DNA of 64,000 nucleotides from Paulinella micropora (taxonomy: Eukaryota; Cercozoa; Imbricatea; Euglyphida; Paulinellidae): assembly GCA_019918135.1 (NCBI GenBank), contig WBZZ01002360.1, positions 1-64,000 on the forward strand, in the 5' to 3' direction. Shown here piece by piece: positions 49,170 through 58,118 of the stretch. The notes under the pieces were generated by a model, which worked only from the letters and a program-made list of their open reading frames with translations, had not been told where the DNA came from and did no database searches. The position numbers and the translations under genes were made by a program. Position 1 is the first letter of the stretch. Each line of letters starts with the position of its first letter.

Positions 49170-49425
49170 GTGTGTGTGTGTGACTGTGTGCGTGTACAGT
49201 CTGTGTGTGTGCGTGTGTGACTTGTGCGTGTGTGACTGTGTGTGTGCAGTCTGTGTGTAAGTGTGTGTGTATGTGTGTGTGACTGTGTGCAAGTGTGTGT
49301 GTGTGTGACTGTGTGTATGTGTGTGTGACTGTGTGTAAGTGTGTGTGTATGTGTGTGTGTGTGCAAGTGTGTGTATGTGACTGTGCAGGTGTGTGTGTAT
49401 GTGTGTGTGACTGTGTGTGTTGTAG
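49170..49425. repeat. TG microsatellite with ACTG interruptions
   Basis: About 250 bases of GTGTGTGTG interrupted by ACTGTGTG and CAAGTG at fairly regular spacing. Both strands give open but meaningless Val-Cys or Thr-His frames. A second TG-rich stretch is at 50030-50275. Confidence 0.95.
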
Positions 49426-49511
49426 GCGTATAAAGCTTTATATGTGTGGGTCACTGCTTTGTTCTATATTCGCACGTCACATATCAGGGAGGGGAGGGCC
49501 GACATCTGACG

Positions 49512-49905
49512 GGTTCACAATGACCAACATTGAGCAAAAAGCCCATTAAAGTCGCCCAACGTTGCCAACATTGGTTTTGCTCAATTCCGCCAACATTGGG
49601 TTTGCCCAATGATGTCGGCATCGCAGGTGCGGCCCTCCCCTCGATTACAGCCCATTGGGCGAACCCAATGCTGCCAACATTGGGTTTGCGCAATTCTGCC
49701 AACATTGGGTTTGCCCAATGCTTCCAACATTGAGTTTGCCCAATGATGTCGGCATTGTAGCGGTCGGGCCCCCCCCTTTGTACGCAACCCATTGAGCAAA
49801 ACCAATTCTGCCAACATTGGGTTTGCCCAATGATGTCGGCATCGTAGCTGTACGCAACCCATTAAAGTCGCCCAATGCTGCCAACATTGGGTTTGCCCAA
49901 TGTAG
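49512..49905. repeat. array of an 18-bp palindrome (CATTGGGTTTGCCCAATG)
   Basis: The hairpin-forming unit CATTGGGTTTGCCCAATG occurs four times exactly (49598-49892) and several more times with one to three changes, on a background of CCAACATTGG, GATGTCGGCATCG and GTACGCAACCCATT modules. Gene-free on both sides. Confidence 0.9.
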
Positions 49906-50500
49906 TGGTTAGAAGGATCGGCCCCTCCTTCCCCCCACCTCTCTCTCATATTGGTGACCATAATATATCACACTCACGTGAAATGACTTTGCTTATCTGT
50001 CGTCGTATACGAAACAGAAAGTCGCGTGTGAATGTGTGTGTGTGTGTTACTGTCAGTCTACCCCGTGCGTGTTTCTTGGGCTCAACACAGAGAATTGTGT
50101 GTGTGTGTGTGTGTTTCTTTTTGGCTGAACGTGTACACCAAGAGTTGTGTGTGTATGCGACTGGTTGGTGTATCCGTCAATGCGTATGTGTGTGTGTCTT
50201 TGAGTGTGATACCAAGAGGTACGTGTTCTTACTATTGGTGGGTGCAGGTGTGTGTGTGTGCAGGTGTGTGTAATGTATCCATGGTTTTTATGTGTATCTG
50301 CAGAGAGTTATGCGATCTCCCCTTCCTGTTCTTCTATCTGTCCATCCATCTATCTCTTTCTTTCTCCTGCTCTTATTTCTAGTTGTGTGCGCGAGTTTAA
50401 CTGTCCCACCACAGTAAAAACTCGCGCACAACCTGCAAAACATCACGCCTTGCTGCATTTTCTTTCTTCCTTGCTCACAGGAAAAGAAAAAAACAAACCA

Positions 50501-51817
50501 ATGAGCGACGGCTCCCTGCCTTCCGACGTTGCTGCTCCCACAACTTCTGATCCGCCTTGCTTCATGAGATCCACGGAGATCAAGTCGCTGCCAAGCCTGC
50601 GCGACGTCCTGATTTCACGAGCCGGGGCTTGCGTTGAAGTCGTGCTGAACGCGGGCGCCGAACCAATCAGCAGGGACCGAGTGTCGCCGCACGTGTGGTT
50701 TGACGAGTTCGAGAGCGAGCTTGGTCCGGGCAACAAGCGCTTGTGGTCCAAGATCATAGCCTTTGCCCAGGACCGCTGCATGTTCCAGTCTTTTCTGCTG
50801 CGGCTGCCTACCAAGGCCATGTTTCTGCACCTTTCGTCCGCGCGGCTGGCCGAAACACTACAAGATCTGGCGCCCGCCCGGGCGGAACCTCGTTTGCGGG
50901 GCCTGTGTGCCGCGCCCCTCGACAACGCTCTGGCCAGGGATTGTCCCCTCATGCGCGGATTGCTAGTCGGTGATACCAGCCATTTGCAGCAGGTGGTGGA
51001 GCTCCGCCTGACGCCAGCGGAGTTCGTGTCCCGCGTCCTCGGCCCGAGCGGCACCGTTGAGCCAGCTCGCGTGCACGAGCTAGGTGCTGTCCTGGTGTGC
51101 ACGGAGGCCAGCCACTACTGGTTCGTCCAGCCCCAGCCGGCCTCGCCCCGCGTCCCGTCTTTCAGCTCTCTGGTCGCGCTGCACGAACGTCTGGGTGTCA
51201 AGTTCCTGGACATGTTCCGTGTGCCCGACCCGTCCGACGAAGACGCGTCTTCGGATTCAGACGAAGACGCGTCTTCGGCTGCTGCTGAAAGCAACGAGAC
51301 TGCTGGTGCTCTGTCCGCGCGGACAGAGCACCCAATCTGTCCGGCGGCCCAGCGCCAGATCTGCAAGGCCTGGACAATAGCCCGCGATACACTAATAGTG
51401 ATCGACGCGCTCCCGCAGCCAGACCCTCTGACAGGTTCCTTGGGCGCCGACCCTACGCAGCAGCAGCTAGAGTTGATCCTACTAGAAATGCGGGCCAGGG
51501 GCCTTTGTGCCACAGCTTTGTTCAAGGACGAATTCCTAGGCTACGACCCGTCAGCCAAGAACCAGCCACGAGAATTCAGGGGGTACGAGAAAGTACGCAA
51601 CGAGCGGGCCGCTGTGGAGGGCCTGCTGCGGCCCCTGAGCCACGAGCTCCAAGCGCGGGTCCATCGCAACCCGGGCTACCTCCTCCTCAGCGCGTGCCTA
51701 AGGCAGGTGGTGGATAATAGTACTCCGGACTTTGTGCTCAGGGTGGACAAGCGGGAGCAAATCATCGACCGCGAGCTCAAGATTGTCACCCACAAACGGC
51801 GCCGGTTGGCTGAATGA
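50501..51817 (+). CDS. hypothetical protein with acidic direct repeat
   Basis: 438 residues in one frame from ATG 50501. Mostly helical (SFLLRLPTKAMFLHLSSARL; LQQVVELRLTPAEFVSRVL), with an acidic direct repeat PSDEDASSDSDEDASS (51230-51280) coded by two copies of a perfect 16-bp palindrome. The C-terminal part (QQLELILLEMRARGLCATAL; DFVLRVDKREQIIDRELKIV) ends in a basic tail HKRRRLAE, nuclear-localisation-like. Family not recognised. Confidence 0.65.
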   Translation: MSDGSLPSDVAAPTTSDPPCFMRSTEIKSLPSLRDVLISRAGACVEVVLNAGAEPISRDRVSPHVWFDEFESELGPGNKRLWSKIIAFAQDRCMFQSFLLRLPTKAMFLHLSSARLAETLQDLAPARAEPRLRGLCAAPLDNALARDCPLMRGLLVGDTSHLQQVVELRLTPAEFVSRVLGPSGTVEPARVHELGAVLVCTEASHYWFVQPQPASPRVPSFSSLVALHERLGVKFLDMFRVPDPSDEDASSDSDEDASSAAAESNETAGALSARTEHPICPAAQRQICKAWTIARDTLIVIDALPQPDPLTGSLGADPTQQQLELILLEMRARGLCATALFKDEFLGYDPSAKNQPREFRGYEKVRNERAAVEGLLRPLSHELQARVHRNPGYLLLSACLRQVVDNSTPDFVLRVDKREQIIDRELKIVTHKRRRLAE

Positions 51818-52231
51818 ACAAAAGACAGAGAAACGCGGCCAGGAAGTTTCCAACCCAATTCAAAAGCTTTAGGCTTTCCTCTCTTTGTCCAAATCGTATT
51901 TAAAAAAAAAGTTTTTTACTTTATTTTCTAGTTCAGGAGAGGCAATCATGCGCGCGAACAATTCGCGGTGTACGTAGCCAAAAAAAGTAGACGGCAATAT
52001 TCTAGATATCAACCACGGTTTTCTTTTTTTCTCCCAAAACACCCCCCCCCCCCCCCGCTCTTCTTTCCCTCCCGTTTGTTGCCTCTCGCCACTATCCAAC
52101 CCTCACTTGCAAATCACTCTCTTTTCCGTTCCCGCCCCCCCCCCCTTTTTTTTCCTCTCCCGCCTGTCGTTTCAGCATTCTTTTTGTTGTTTGCTTTACG
52201 TTTTATTTTTTAAAACGGAAAAACAAAAGGA
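51818..52231. other. intergenic, T/C-rich
   Basis: A minus-strand frame near 51869-52020 reads VHRELFARMIASPELENKVK but lacks an upstream ATG. TTTTATTTTTTAAAACGG just before 52232 is TATA-poor leader sequence. Confidence 0.4.
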
Positions 52232-53248
52232 ATGCAAAACACAGCCGCGACAGAAACAAAACAGTCGCAGCACCTGGTCAACATTCTTTCGCACGTCGAC
52301 AGTTTCGAAAAGCTGCAAAAAGGAAACAAGACCTTCATCGTCACGTACGGACCCCCCGGAGTTGGCAAGTCCGCCGTACTCAAAGAATTTCTTACAAACG
52401 TCTTCGGCAGATATAGCCCTCTCGCTGATCAAAAGGTCTGGTACAACGGCAACATCGATGACCTGGTCAAGATGCACAGCGGGGATGTGCAGAGCTGGAT
52501 CCAAATCGAAGCAGAATTAAAGGAGAGAAAAGCTCGAGGCTCTAAGCTTGCCGAATCAGCCGTCTTTAGCGAATATGTTACGCGCAAGAGGACTCAAGCA
52601 TATTTTGCCGCCCGCAAAGAAACACAGGGTCTGGACGAGCTGAATGATACCCTGCTGCAGGCGGCCATGGAACTCGGCGCAGGGATCTTGTTAGAAACGA
52701 CCGGTGCGTACGGCAGGGGGTGGGATGCACTGCAAGGCCTCTTATGGGCCTGCTCGCTGGCCAGACAGAAACAGAACACTGTTTACATCCTTTGTCCCCT
52801 AACCAGGCTGGACACCGTACAGAGGAGGCTTGCTGAACGTCAGGGCCAGCTCAATGCCCATAACTCCGAAGAACTGTTCCGCAACTCCTACAGTAACCTG
52901 TTGTACGAAATTCTGCCCAGCTATCAAATAGTCACAGATTGGCTTTGCATTGTAAACAACAATGAAGCAAGGCAATGGAACTATCTCCACGGAAATGTTT
53001 CCTTGGCAAAGCCAATCTCGTTGAGTGGCGCGCAGAGTCCGCAGACGTCGCAGCTGGTCAACAGACTTAACAAGTTACATTTCATACGGGAACTCAGCAA
53101 GGGCAGGTGCGAGGCAACTTCCTGTGCCGAAAACGTCAATGGAGAAATTGCACCCCGAGCCACCTCTTTCGGCAAGCGCCTGTGCACTAAACATTTTATG
53201 CCAAAGTTAGTAAACTCTCTAGGGGTGCATGCCGAGGAATTTCTCTAG
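52232..53248 (+). CDS. P-loop kinase-like protein
   Basis: 338 residues in one frame from ATG 52232. Walker A TFIVTYGPPGVGKSAVLKEF (residues about 33-52); a LLETTGAYGRGWD strand-loop (about residue 150) and a lid-like arginine segment (LTRLDTVQRRLAERQGQLNA) match the layout of small nucleotide-kinase/zeta-like P-loop proteins. The substrate cannot be told. The C-terminal 90 residues carry cysteines (GRCEATSCAENVNGEIA; KRLCTKHFM). AATAAA lies 60 bases after the stop. Directly upstream of the putative mobile block. Confidence 0.6.
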   Translation: MQNTAATETKQSQHLVNILSHVDSFEKLQKGNKTFIVTYGPPGVGKSAVLKEFLTNVFGRYSPLADQKVWYNGNIDDLVKMHSGDVQSWIQIEAELKERKARGSKLAESAVFSEYVTRKRTQAYFAARKETQGLDELNDTLLQAAMELGAGILLETTGAYGRGWDALQGLLWACSLARQKQNTVYILCPLTRLDTVQRRLAERQGQLNAHNSEELFRNSYSNLLYEILPSYQIVTDWLCIVNNNEARQWNYLHGNVSLAKPISLSGAQSPQTSQLVNRLNKLHFIRELSKGRCEATSCAENVNGEIAPRATSFGKRLCTKHFMPKLVNSLGVHAEEFL

Positions 53249-53307
53249 TTGGAGCCCTCCTTTGAACGGAGAAAAGGGGGGCTTGGCAAAAAAGCCGGAC
53301 GTTAAGC

Positions 53308-53313
53308 AATAAA
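53308..53313 (+). terminator. polyadenylation signal AATAAA
   Basis: AATAAA 60 bases after the stop at 53248. Confidence 0.65.
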
Positions 53314-53381
53314 AGTTGTTCCTTCCTTTATTTTCTTTTGCACAAAAAACTTTTTGATAGCACGATGTTCGCTTTTTTTGT

Positions 53382-53801
53382 TCATTCGGTAGCGATAATA
53401 TTGTTCTTCCCGTGGGGCCGGCACTGCAGCTTATTCGAATACGTGTGCCTGTTCGTCGTCGCGTCTAGGCGGCTGTCGGGCACGACCCAGAAGACGCGCC
53501 GGCGCGAACTCAGTAGTGTGTGGTCCGTTTCCGACACCACGACGCAACCGCAGGTGCCACAGGTCTCGACGAACGTAGTGGTGGCCTCGCCGCCGTCGGT
53601 GACCGCGCTGGCCTTGTCCGCGAGATTCTGCAACGTGCTGTGCCAGGGCCCGCTCGTGACTTCTAGCGCGGCCGACGCGAGCTCTGCCAGGTCCCTCTCG
53701 GCCTCCAGCGCCTCTTCCTGGCCTACGTTTCGCTGATCCAGATACCTTTTCAGGCCCCGGACCAACGCCCGGGCCAGCCGGAATTCCTTGTGCTCCGACA
53801 T
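53382..53801 (-). CDS. small helical protein sharing a C-terminal Cys motif with 58113-58850
   Basis: 139 residues from ATG 53801. N-terminal helices (FRLARALVRGLKRYLDQRNV; EEALEAERDLAELASAALEV) are followed by TTFVETCGTCGCVVVSETDH, closely matched by SFVETCGGCVVVLETDHQLL at the C-terminus of the gene at 58113-58850. The similarity is also present in DNA (53521-53589 against 58255-58315). The remaining tail differs. Family unknown. Confidence 0.6.
   Translation of the reverse strand: MSEHKEFRLARALVRGLKRYLDQRNVGQEEALEAERDLAELASAALEVTSGPWHSTLQNLADKASAVTDGGEATTTFVETCGTCGCVVVSETDHTLLSSRRRVFWVVPDSRLDATTNRHTYSNKLQCRPHGKNNIIATE
53521..53589. repeat. direct repeat copy 1 flanking the HNH/helicase block
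   Basis: TGGTCCGTTTCC...GTCTCGACGAACG...GGTGGCCTCG; the other copy is at 58255-58315 in the same orientation, with small indels. Confidence 0.75.
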
Positions 53802-53824
53802 CTTTGCAGCAAGAAAAATTGTCC

Positions 53825-53886
53825 CGCGTACCGGCAGAGCCGGGGAAATTTTGCGCAAGGATTTTCAGGGGAGGTAGGGGCGCGCG
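53825..53886. repeat. 62-base direct repeat, copy 1
   Basis: Begins CGCGTACCGGCAGAGCCGGG and ends GGTAGGGGCGCGCG; identical over about 62 bases to 54064-54125. Confidence 0.9.
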
Positions 53887-54063
53887 GAAAAAGGCTCGGC
53901 CACGGGGTGCAGGGGTTGGTTGACGCAACCGTACCCTGTATCCTAAGAACTCGAGGGGTAGGGGGGGGGGGGGGTCCCGGTCCTTCCCCCTCCTTTTTTC
54001 CTTCCCGCCAAATCCTCAGAAAAAACTTCCCGGGTTCACAGGCTATAGCCACATTTGGCGGGT

Positions 54064-54125
54064 CGCGTACCGGCAGAGCCGGGGAAATTTTGCGCAAGGA
54101 TTTTCAGGGGAGGTAGGGGCGCGCG
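54064..54125. repeat. 62-base direct repeat, copy 2
   Basis: Second copy, 239 bases downstream of 53825-53886. The sequence between is non-coding, with a poly-G tract at 53960-53972. Confidence 0.9.
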
Positions 54126-54317
54126 AAAAAGCTCTCCCTCTTGACAAGGTGTGCAGGGGCTTTTGTCGACTCCCCCCCCCCCACCCCACACTCCCCGCAC
54201 ACCCCCATTTTACGTACTTCCCCTCTTCCCTCTGCCCCCTCTTTCCTGCCCCCTTTTAACCCTCCGCTGTCCTCTCAACAGACACCAAGAAAGAGAAGGG
54301 TCTACTGAAATACAAAC

Positions 54318-55029
54318 ATGAATCTTGAGGAAAACAAGGTCTTGACCACTGAGTCAGATCCTCCTCCTTACAAAGAAATACGGGCGGATAGAAACATACA
54401 AGAAATTTCAGCCGACAAGAAGAAGCAGGATGAACAGGACTTGGCCTTGGCGGATTCTAAGGAGACGTTGCAAAGACTGCAAGACAAGCTAAGAGCCATT
54501 GCAGCCAAGGCCAACAATCCGCGCCTGCAGGGTCTGCGCCCGATTTATCTGGGCACGATAGTGCCACTGGCCAACGAGAGACGTTTGGTAAGCACGTGGC
54601 AGGCGCGAAAGTGGATCTTGGCCAATAAATGGCAAGCGCGCCTGGCGCCCTACTTTATGCCCGGCGCGCCTAAGTGGCACGTGGATCACATTGTGCCGCG
54701 CAGTTGGGGGGGGCTTGGACCACCCTCGCAACTATGTAATGATGCCTGGGTTGGTGAACATCTCGTTCAGTGACTTCTTGCCAGCGGAGAAGATAGCCTA
54801 TATTGGCAGCGTAGCAACCCGCAGTGCCAAGCTCTTCTGCAGCTACTTGCGTCCCGGCGCCGAGTCGAGGATCGAGGACCTGCCAGAGCTGGCAATCACG
54901 GGTGCTCTTGGCGGCAGTGTGCTCTATCGATGGGATGCGGCCTCGTCTAGTCTTAGGAGGAATGGACTAACCATGGGCAGCAACACAGCGCAGCAAAGCC
55001 AGGTCATCTTCTTTGAGATGCTTTTTTAA
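54318..55029 (+). CDS. HNH endonuclease (frame broken in a G run)
   Basis: About 236 codons from ATG 54318. N-terminus with a charged helix (QRLQDKLRAIAAKANNPRLQ), then YLGTIVPLANERRLVSTWQA and the HNH core WHVDHIVPRSWGG, after which the frame changes and continues LDHPRNYVMMPG as in the HNH gene at 41792. The break is the run of eight G at 54706-54713; seven G would hold the frame. The second frame goes on through AYIGSVATRSAKLFCSYLR to TAA 55029. It lacks the KilA-N/Bro-like domain of the other HNH gene. It lies 40 bases before the polymerase/helicase gene; together they may be a mobile module. Confidence 0.7.
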
Positions 55030-55069
55030 TGACTAGTTATATCTAACAACACATGCTTGTGTACAGGTA

Positions 55070-57868
55070 ATGCCACGAGCCAAGAAGAGGTCGAACAAGG
55101 AGGGCAATGACGAGAGGAAAGTTGCTCTGGTGTTGAACCAGTCAGTAGACTACCTCCGCCTTGAGCACATCTCTACCCTTGAAGCACTCGAGCCAAACGA
55201 AGAGCGGGCTGTGAAGAGCCTGCTTGCTGCGCACAAGGGCCAGGTGTTTGCAGAAGTCAAGTACACTGAGAGCGAGAAGTTCGAGGGATCCAGGTTGTGG
55301 AGTGGCAAGTCCGTAGGCATGACCAGCGGTTGGATCTGCCGTCTCGTCGCGGGCGAGCTGTACGAGTGGCTGGACATCAAGAACGCCTGCTGCACCATCC
55401 TGCTGCAGCTTATGGCGAAGAACGACATTGTCGTGAAAGATACAAAAAGCGGGAAAATGGAAGTGCCGGCGATGATCAGGCGCTTCTGGGCGGGGAGCGC
55501 GGGGCCATGATTGCCGAGCTGCTGGCCGAGGTAGGGAGGGAGGACAACAAGGCCAACCGTAAGTGGGGGAAGCAGCGTTTCCTCAGCGTCATCAACGGCC
55601 AGGCAGTGCTGGGCGATGGCGAGCTGGACTGCCCGATTCTGCAAAAATGGCAGCAGACTTGGCTCAACGTGGTACCCAAGTTCCAGAGGCTGGCCGAGTT
55701 TCAACCTCTCTGGAAGAACATGGAAGGCCGAGAGGACAAGCAAGACAACAAGAACGGCACGTTCATGGCGTACGTGTGGCAGCTCTACGAACGCAAGATC
55801 ATGCAGGGCATCGTCGACTTTTTCCATTCTATCAAGGACAAGCAGGGAAAGTGCATGTACAGGGTCGGGGTGTGGAAACACGACGAGATCGGCGTGCACA
55901 AACTACCTGGCGGCGAGCGGATCATGACCGACGAGATGATCGGGCGCGTCAAGCAGCACATCAAGGCCGAGTTCGGCTTCGAGCTGGACTACCACTCCGA
56001 TGACTGTTCGCCTACGGAGGAGGACTGGAACATCTACTACGGCGCTCGGTGCCTCCACCTGATCTCTACCAACTTGGAACGCTGCATGCACGAGCTCGTC
56101 CTGTACGGCAACAAACACAAGCACGTGCGCTTCGATGGCGCGGTCCTGCGGCCACATGACTCAATTCCCGGCGTCTACACGAAGATCAATGCGAGCTTCG
56201 CCGACTACGTAAAGACTGCCCTGGCTACCTCTGCCTACTACACCGAGCGGATGACTCGTCTGTCGTCTCTCGAGAAATGGTACGAGACTGGCAACCACCC
56301 TCGTTTTCCTGTCCTGTGCAAGGACCAGTCCAACTGGATAAGCTTCCGGAACTGCACCTTCGACATCAAGGAGCTGAACCTTTACACGTGGGAGCAACTG
56401 GCAGAAGCGGGCAAGAAGCCGCCCTTTACCGATCATTTCTACGACGTGGAAGTGGACATCGTCAAGCTACAAGAGTCGGTGAATCACCCTGACGAGTGGC
56501 TGACCCCGCTGTGGACCGGTCTGCTGCGGTACCAGCTTTCCGAGGAGATGGCGGAGTTTCTGGAAGTGAGCCTGGGCCGCGTACAGTACCCCGTCTGTGC
56601 CTATGACGACTGGCAGGGGTTTCTATACATGGTTGGCGATAGCCGTACAGACAAGGGGACGATTATCAAGGTGCTTAGGGCCATGAAGCCTAGCCACAAG
56701 ATTGGCGCTCTGGCGATGTCTAGCAAAGACAAGTTCGGCCTGCAGGGGGTGTACCTGAAGGAGCTCTTGGTGGTGGACGATATGCCGATCGGCTTCGAGA
56801 AGGCACTGGACCAGTCCTTGCTGCAGCGTATGGTCTCGGGCGAAATTGTGCCCGTGGAGCGCAAGTACAAGACCGGAGTTACCGACTTCGTTTGGAACGT
56901 GCCTCAGGTCTGGGCTGGCAATCATATCCTTAATTACAAGGATAACCAGGGCCAGTTTGGCGAGCGAGCTCATGCGTGGTTTTTCCGCAAAGAAGTCAAA
57001 GAGAAAAGGCCCCGGCTGGCGGAAGACATCGTTGAGAGGGAGCTGCCCTATATCCTCATGCGATGTGTCAAGCGCTAGGCGTTTGGTCGAGGCAAAAGGC
57101 CGCTGTGATTTCTGGCTGCACGTCGCGCCCGAGGAATTGCGTGCAAACAAGAAGGCAATTCAGTGCCAGACAAACCTGCTGAGCAAGTTTATCCACGAGG
57201 GCAGCAGCGAGTGGCGCGTGCAAAAATAGACTGGCTACTTCACTCCGTGGGACAAGTTCGAGGATGCGTTTATCAAGTTCCTGAAAAACGACCAACGCTC
57301 GTTCTTCGTCAGGTTCGACGACATCGGGGACACCGCGTTGCGCAGGGCGGGGTACGAGGTGTTCAGAAATGATAAGAAGTGCAATTTCTGCAAGTATTGC
57401 AGTACGCACAAGGACATGCCTGGCCAAGACTGTGGGCCGAAGTTTGGCTGCTCCGATAAGATGTGCTGGATGACCCCTAACAAGGAGAACTGCGGCGACC
57501 ACTACAATGAGAAACGCGGGCGTGGCAAGCTACCAGGCGTTCGTAATATGAAGCTGGTGCCCAGGGCCGAACATGACGGCACGTCGATAGAGGCCTGTCC
57601 CTTGCTGGATGCGAGCATTGAGGAGGTCGTGGATCTGCAAGCGACAAAGGCCGACAGAAAGGAGATCAGGCGTGCGACCGAGCGGATGCTGAAGGCGCAG
57701 CGCAAGCTCATTTGCAAGGTCGCTGGTATCAAGAATTGGGGCGCCCTGAAGCCGAATTACAAAAAGGCAAGAAAAAAGCAGCGGGAGGAGCGACGGGCGC
57801 AGGGTCCTAACAAGAAACGTCGGCTGGAAACCATTCGTACCAAAGAATACACTTCAAAGACAAAATGA
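55070..57868 (+). CDS. family-A-polymerase-like/superfamily 3 helicase fusion with C-terminal zinc cluster (frame broken)
   Basis: Layout of the TVpol-S3H proteins of virophages and polinton-like elements. Polymerase-like part: motif A LDIKNACCTILLQL (Asp near residue 102, about 55370-55410) and motif C WKHDEIGVHKL (about 55875-55905). Helicase part: Walker A-like MVGDSRTDKGTIIKVL (56630-56675; the usual Gly before Lys is Asp), Walker B LLVVDDMPIG (56765-56795), sensor VWAGNHIL (56910-56935). C-terminal cysteines CNFCKYCSTHKDM, CSDKMCW (57380-57470) and a basic tail. Breaks: one G short at GGGG 55492-55495; a frame change near 57070; an in-frame TAG at 57227-57229. The ATG 55070 follows a TGTACAG acceptor-like site. 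Likely the replication protein of a mobile element, possibly decayed. Confidence 0.75.
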
Positions 57869-58118
57869 ATAAGGACCAGCCGCCCAAAAAGGTAATGTAA
57901 GTCGTTTGTGCTCATATTCATTTGCATCTGAAGGTTAGTCTCATTTTTCTGTGCCGCTTTTCTTCACTATCCGTGTGTTGCAGGCGCACGCTGGATCTCC
58001 CCCAGTGCGTCAGACAAGTGGCAGTGCGCTGGCTGCACTGCCAATAGTTGTCAAAAGAGTGCAACAAAGTAGCAAAGGATTTCGTCTGCCTTCATTAAAC
58101 CAGTTTTTTCTTTCATGA
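57865..58118 (+). CDS. small basic protein from two exons (predicted)
   Basis: Exon 1 57865-57891 (9 codons, starting inside the stop of the previous frame), intron 57892-57983, exon 2 57984-58118 (44 codons plus TGA). The spliced product is about 53 residues, basic, and ends KGFRLPSLNQFFLS, in which LPSLNQFF resembles a PCNA-interacting (PIP) box with Leu in place of Gln. Splice sites GTAATGTAAG and GTGTTGCAG are good. Alternatively exon 2 is the spliced C-terminus of the preceding gene. It overlaps the tail of the minus-strand gene at 58113 by six bases. Confidence 0.4.
57892..57983 (+). other. predicted 92-base intron
   Basis: GTAATGTAAG at the 5' end, pyrimidine-rich TTTTCTTCACTATCC and GTGTTGCAG at the 3' end; similar in style to the 42924-42988 intron. 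Confidence 0.5.

Larger units (their letters stand above)
49079..50500. other. 1.4 kb gene-free region between divergent genes
   Basis: Starts of the genes at 49078 (minus) and 50501 (plus) flank the TG microsatellite, the palindrome array and a second TG-rich part. Just before the rightward ATG, TTGCTCACAG followed by GAAAAG resembles a splice acceptor. Candidate replication origin or regulatory region. Confidence 0.6.

Noticed and set aside
49083..49454. Long open frames of Thr-His or Val-Cys across the TG repeats
   Set aside because: They are translations of a simple dinucleotide repeat with no start context.
51869..52099. Minus-strand frame reading VHRELFARMIASPELENKVK
   Set aside because: Protein-like but short, without an ATG at its start; kept only as a remark.
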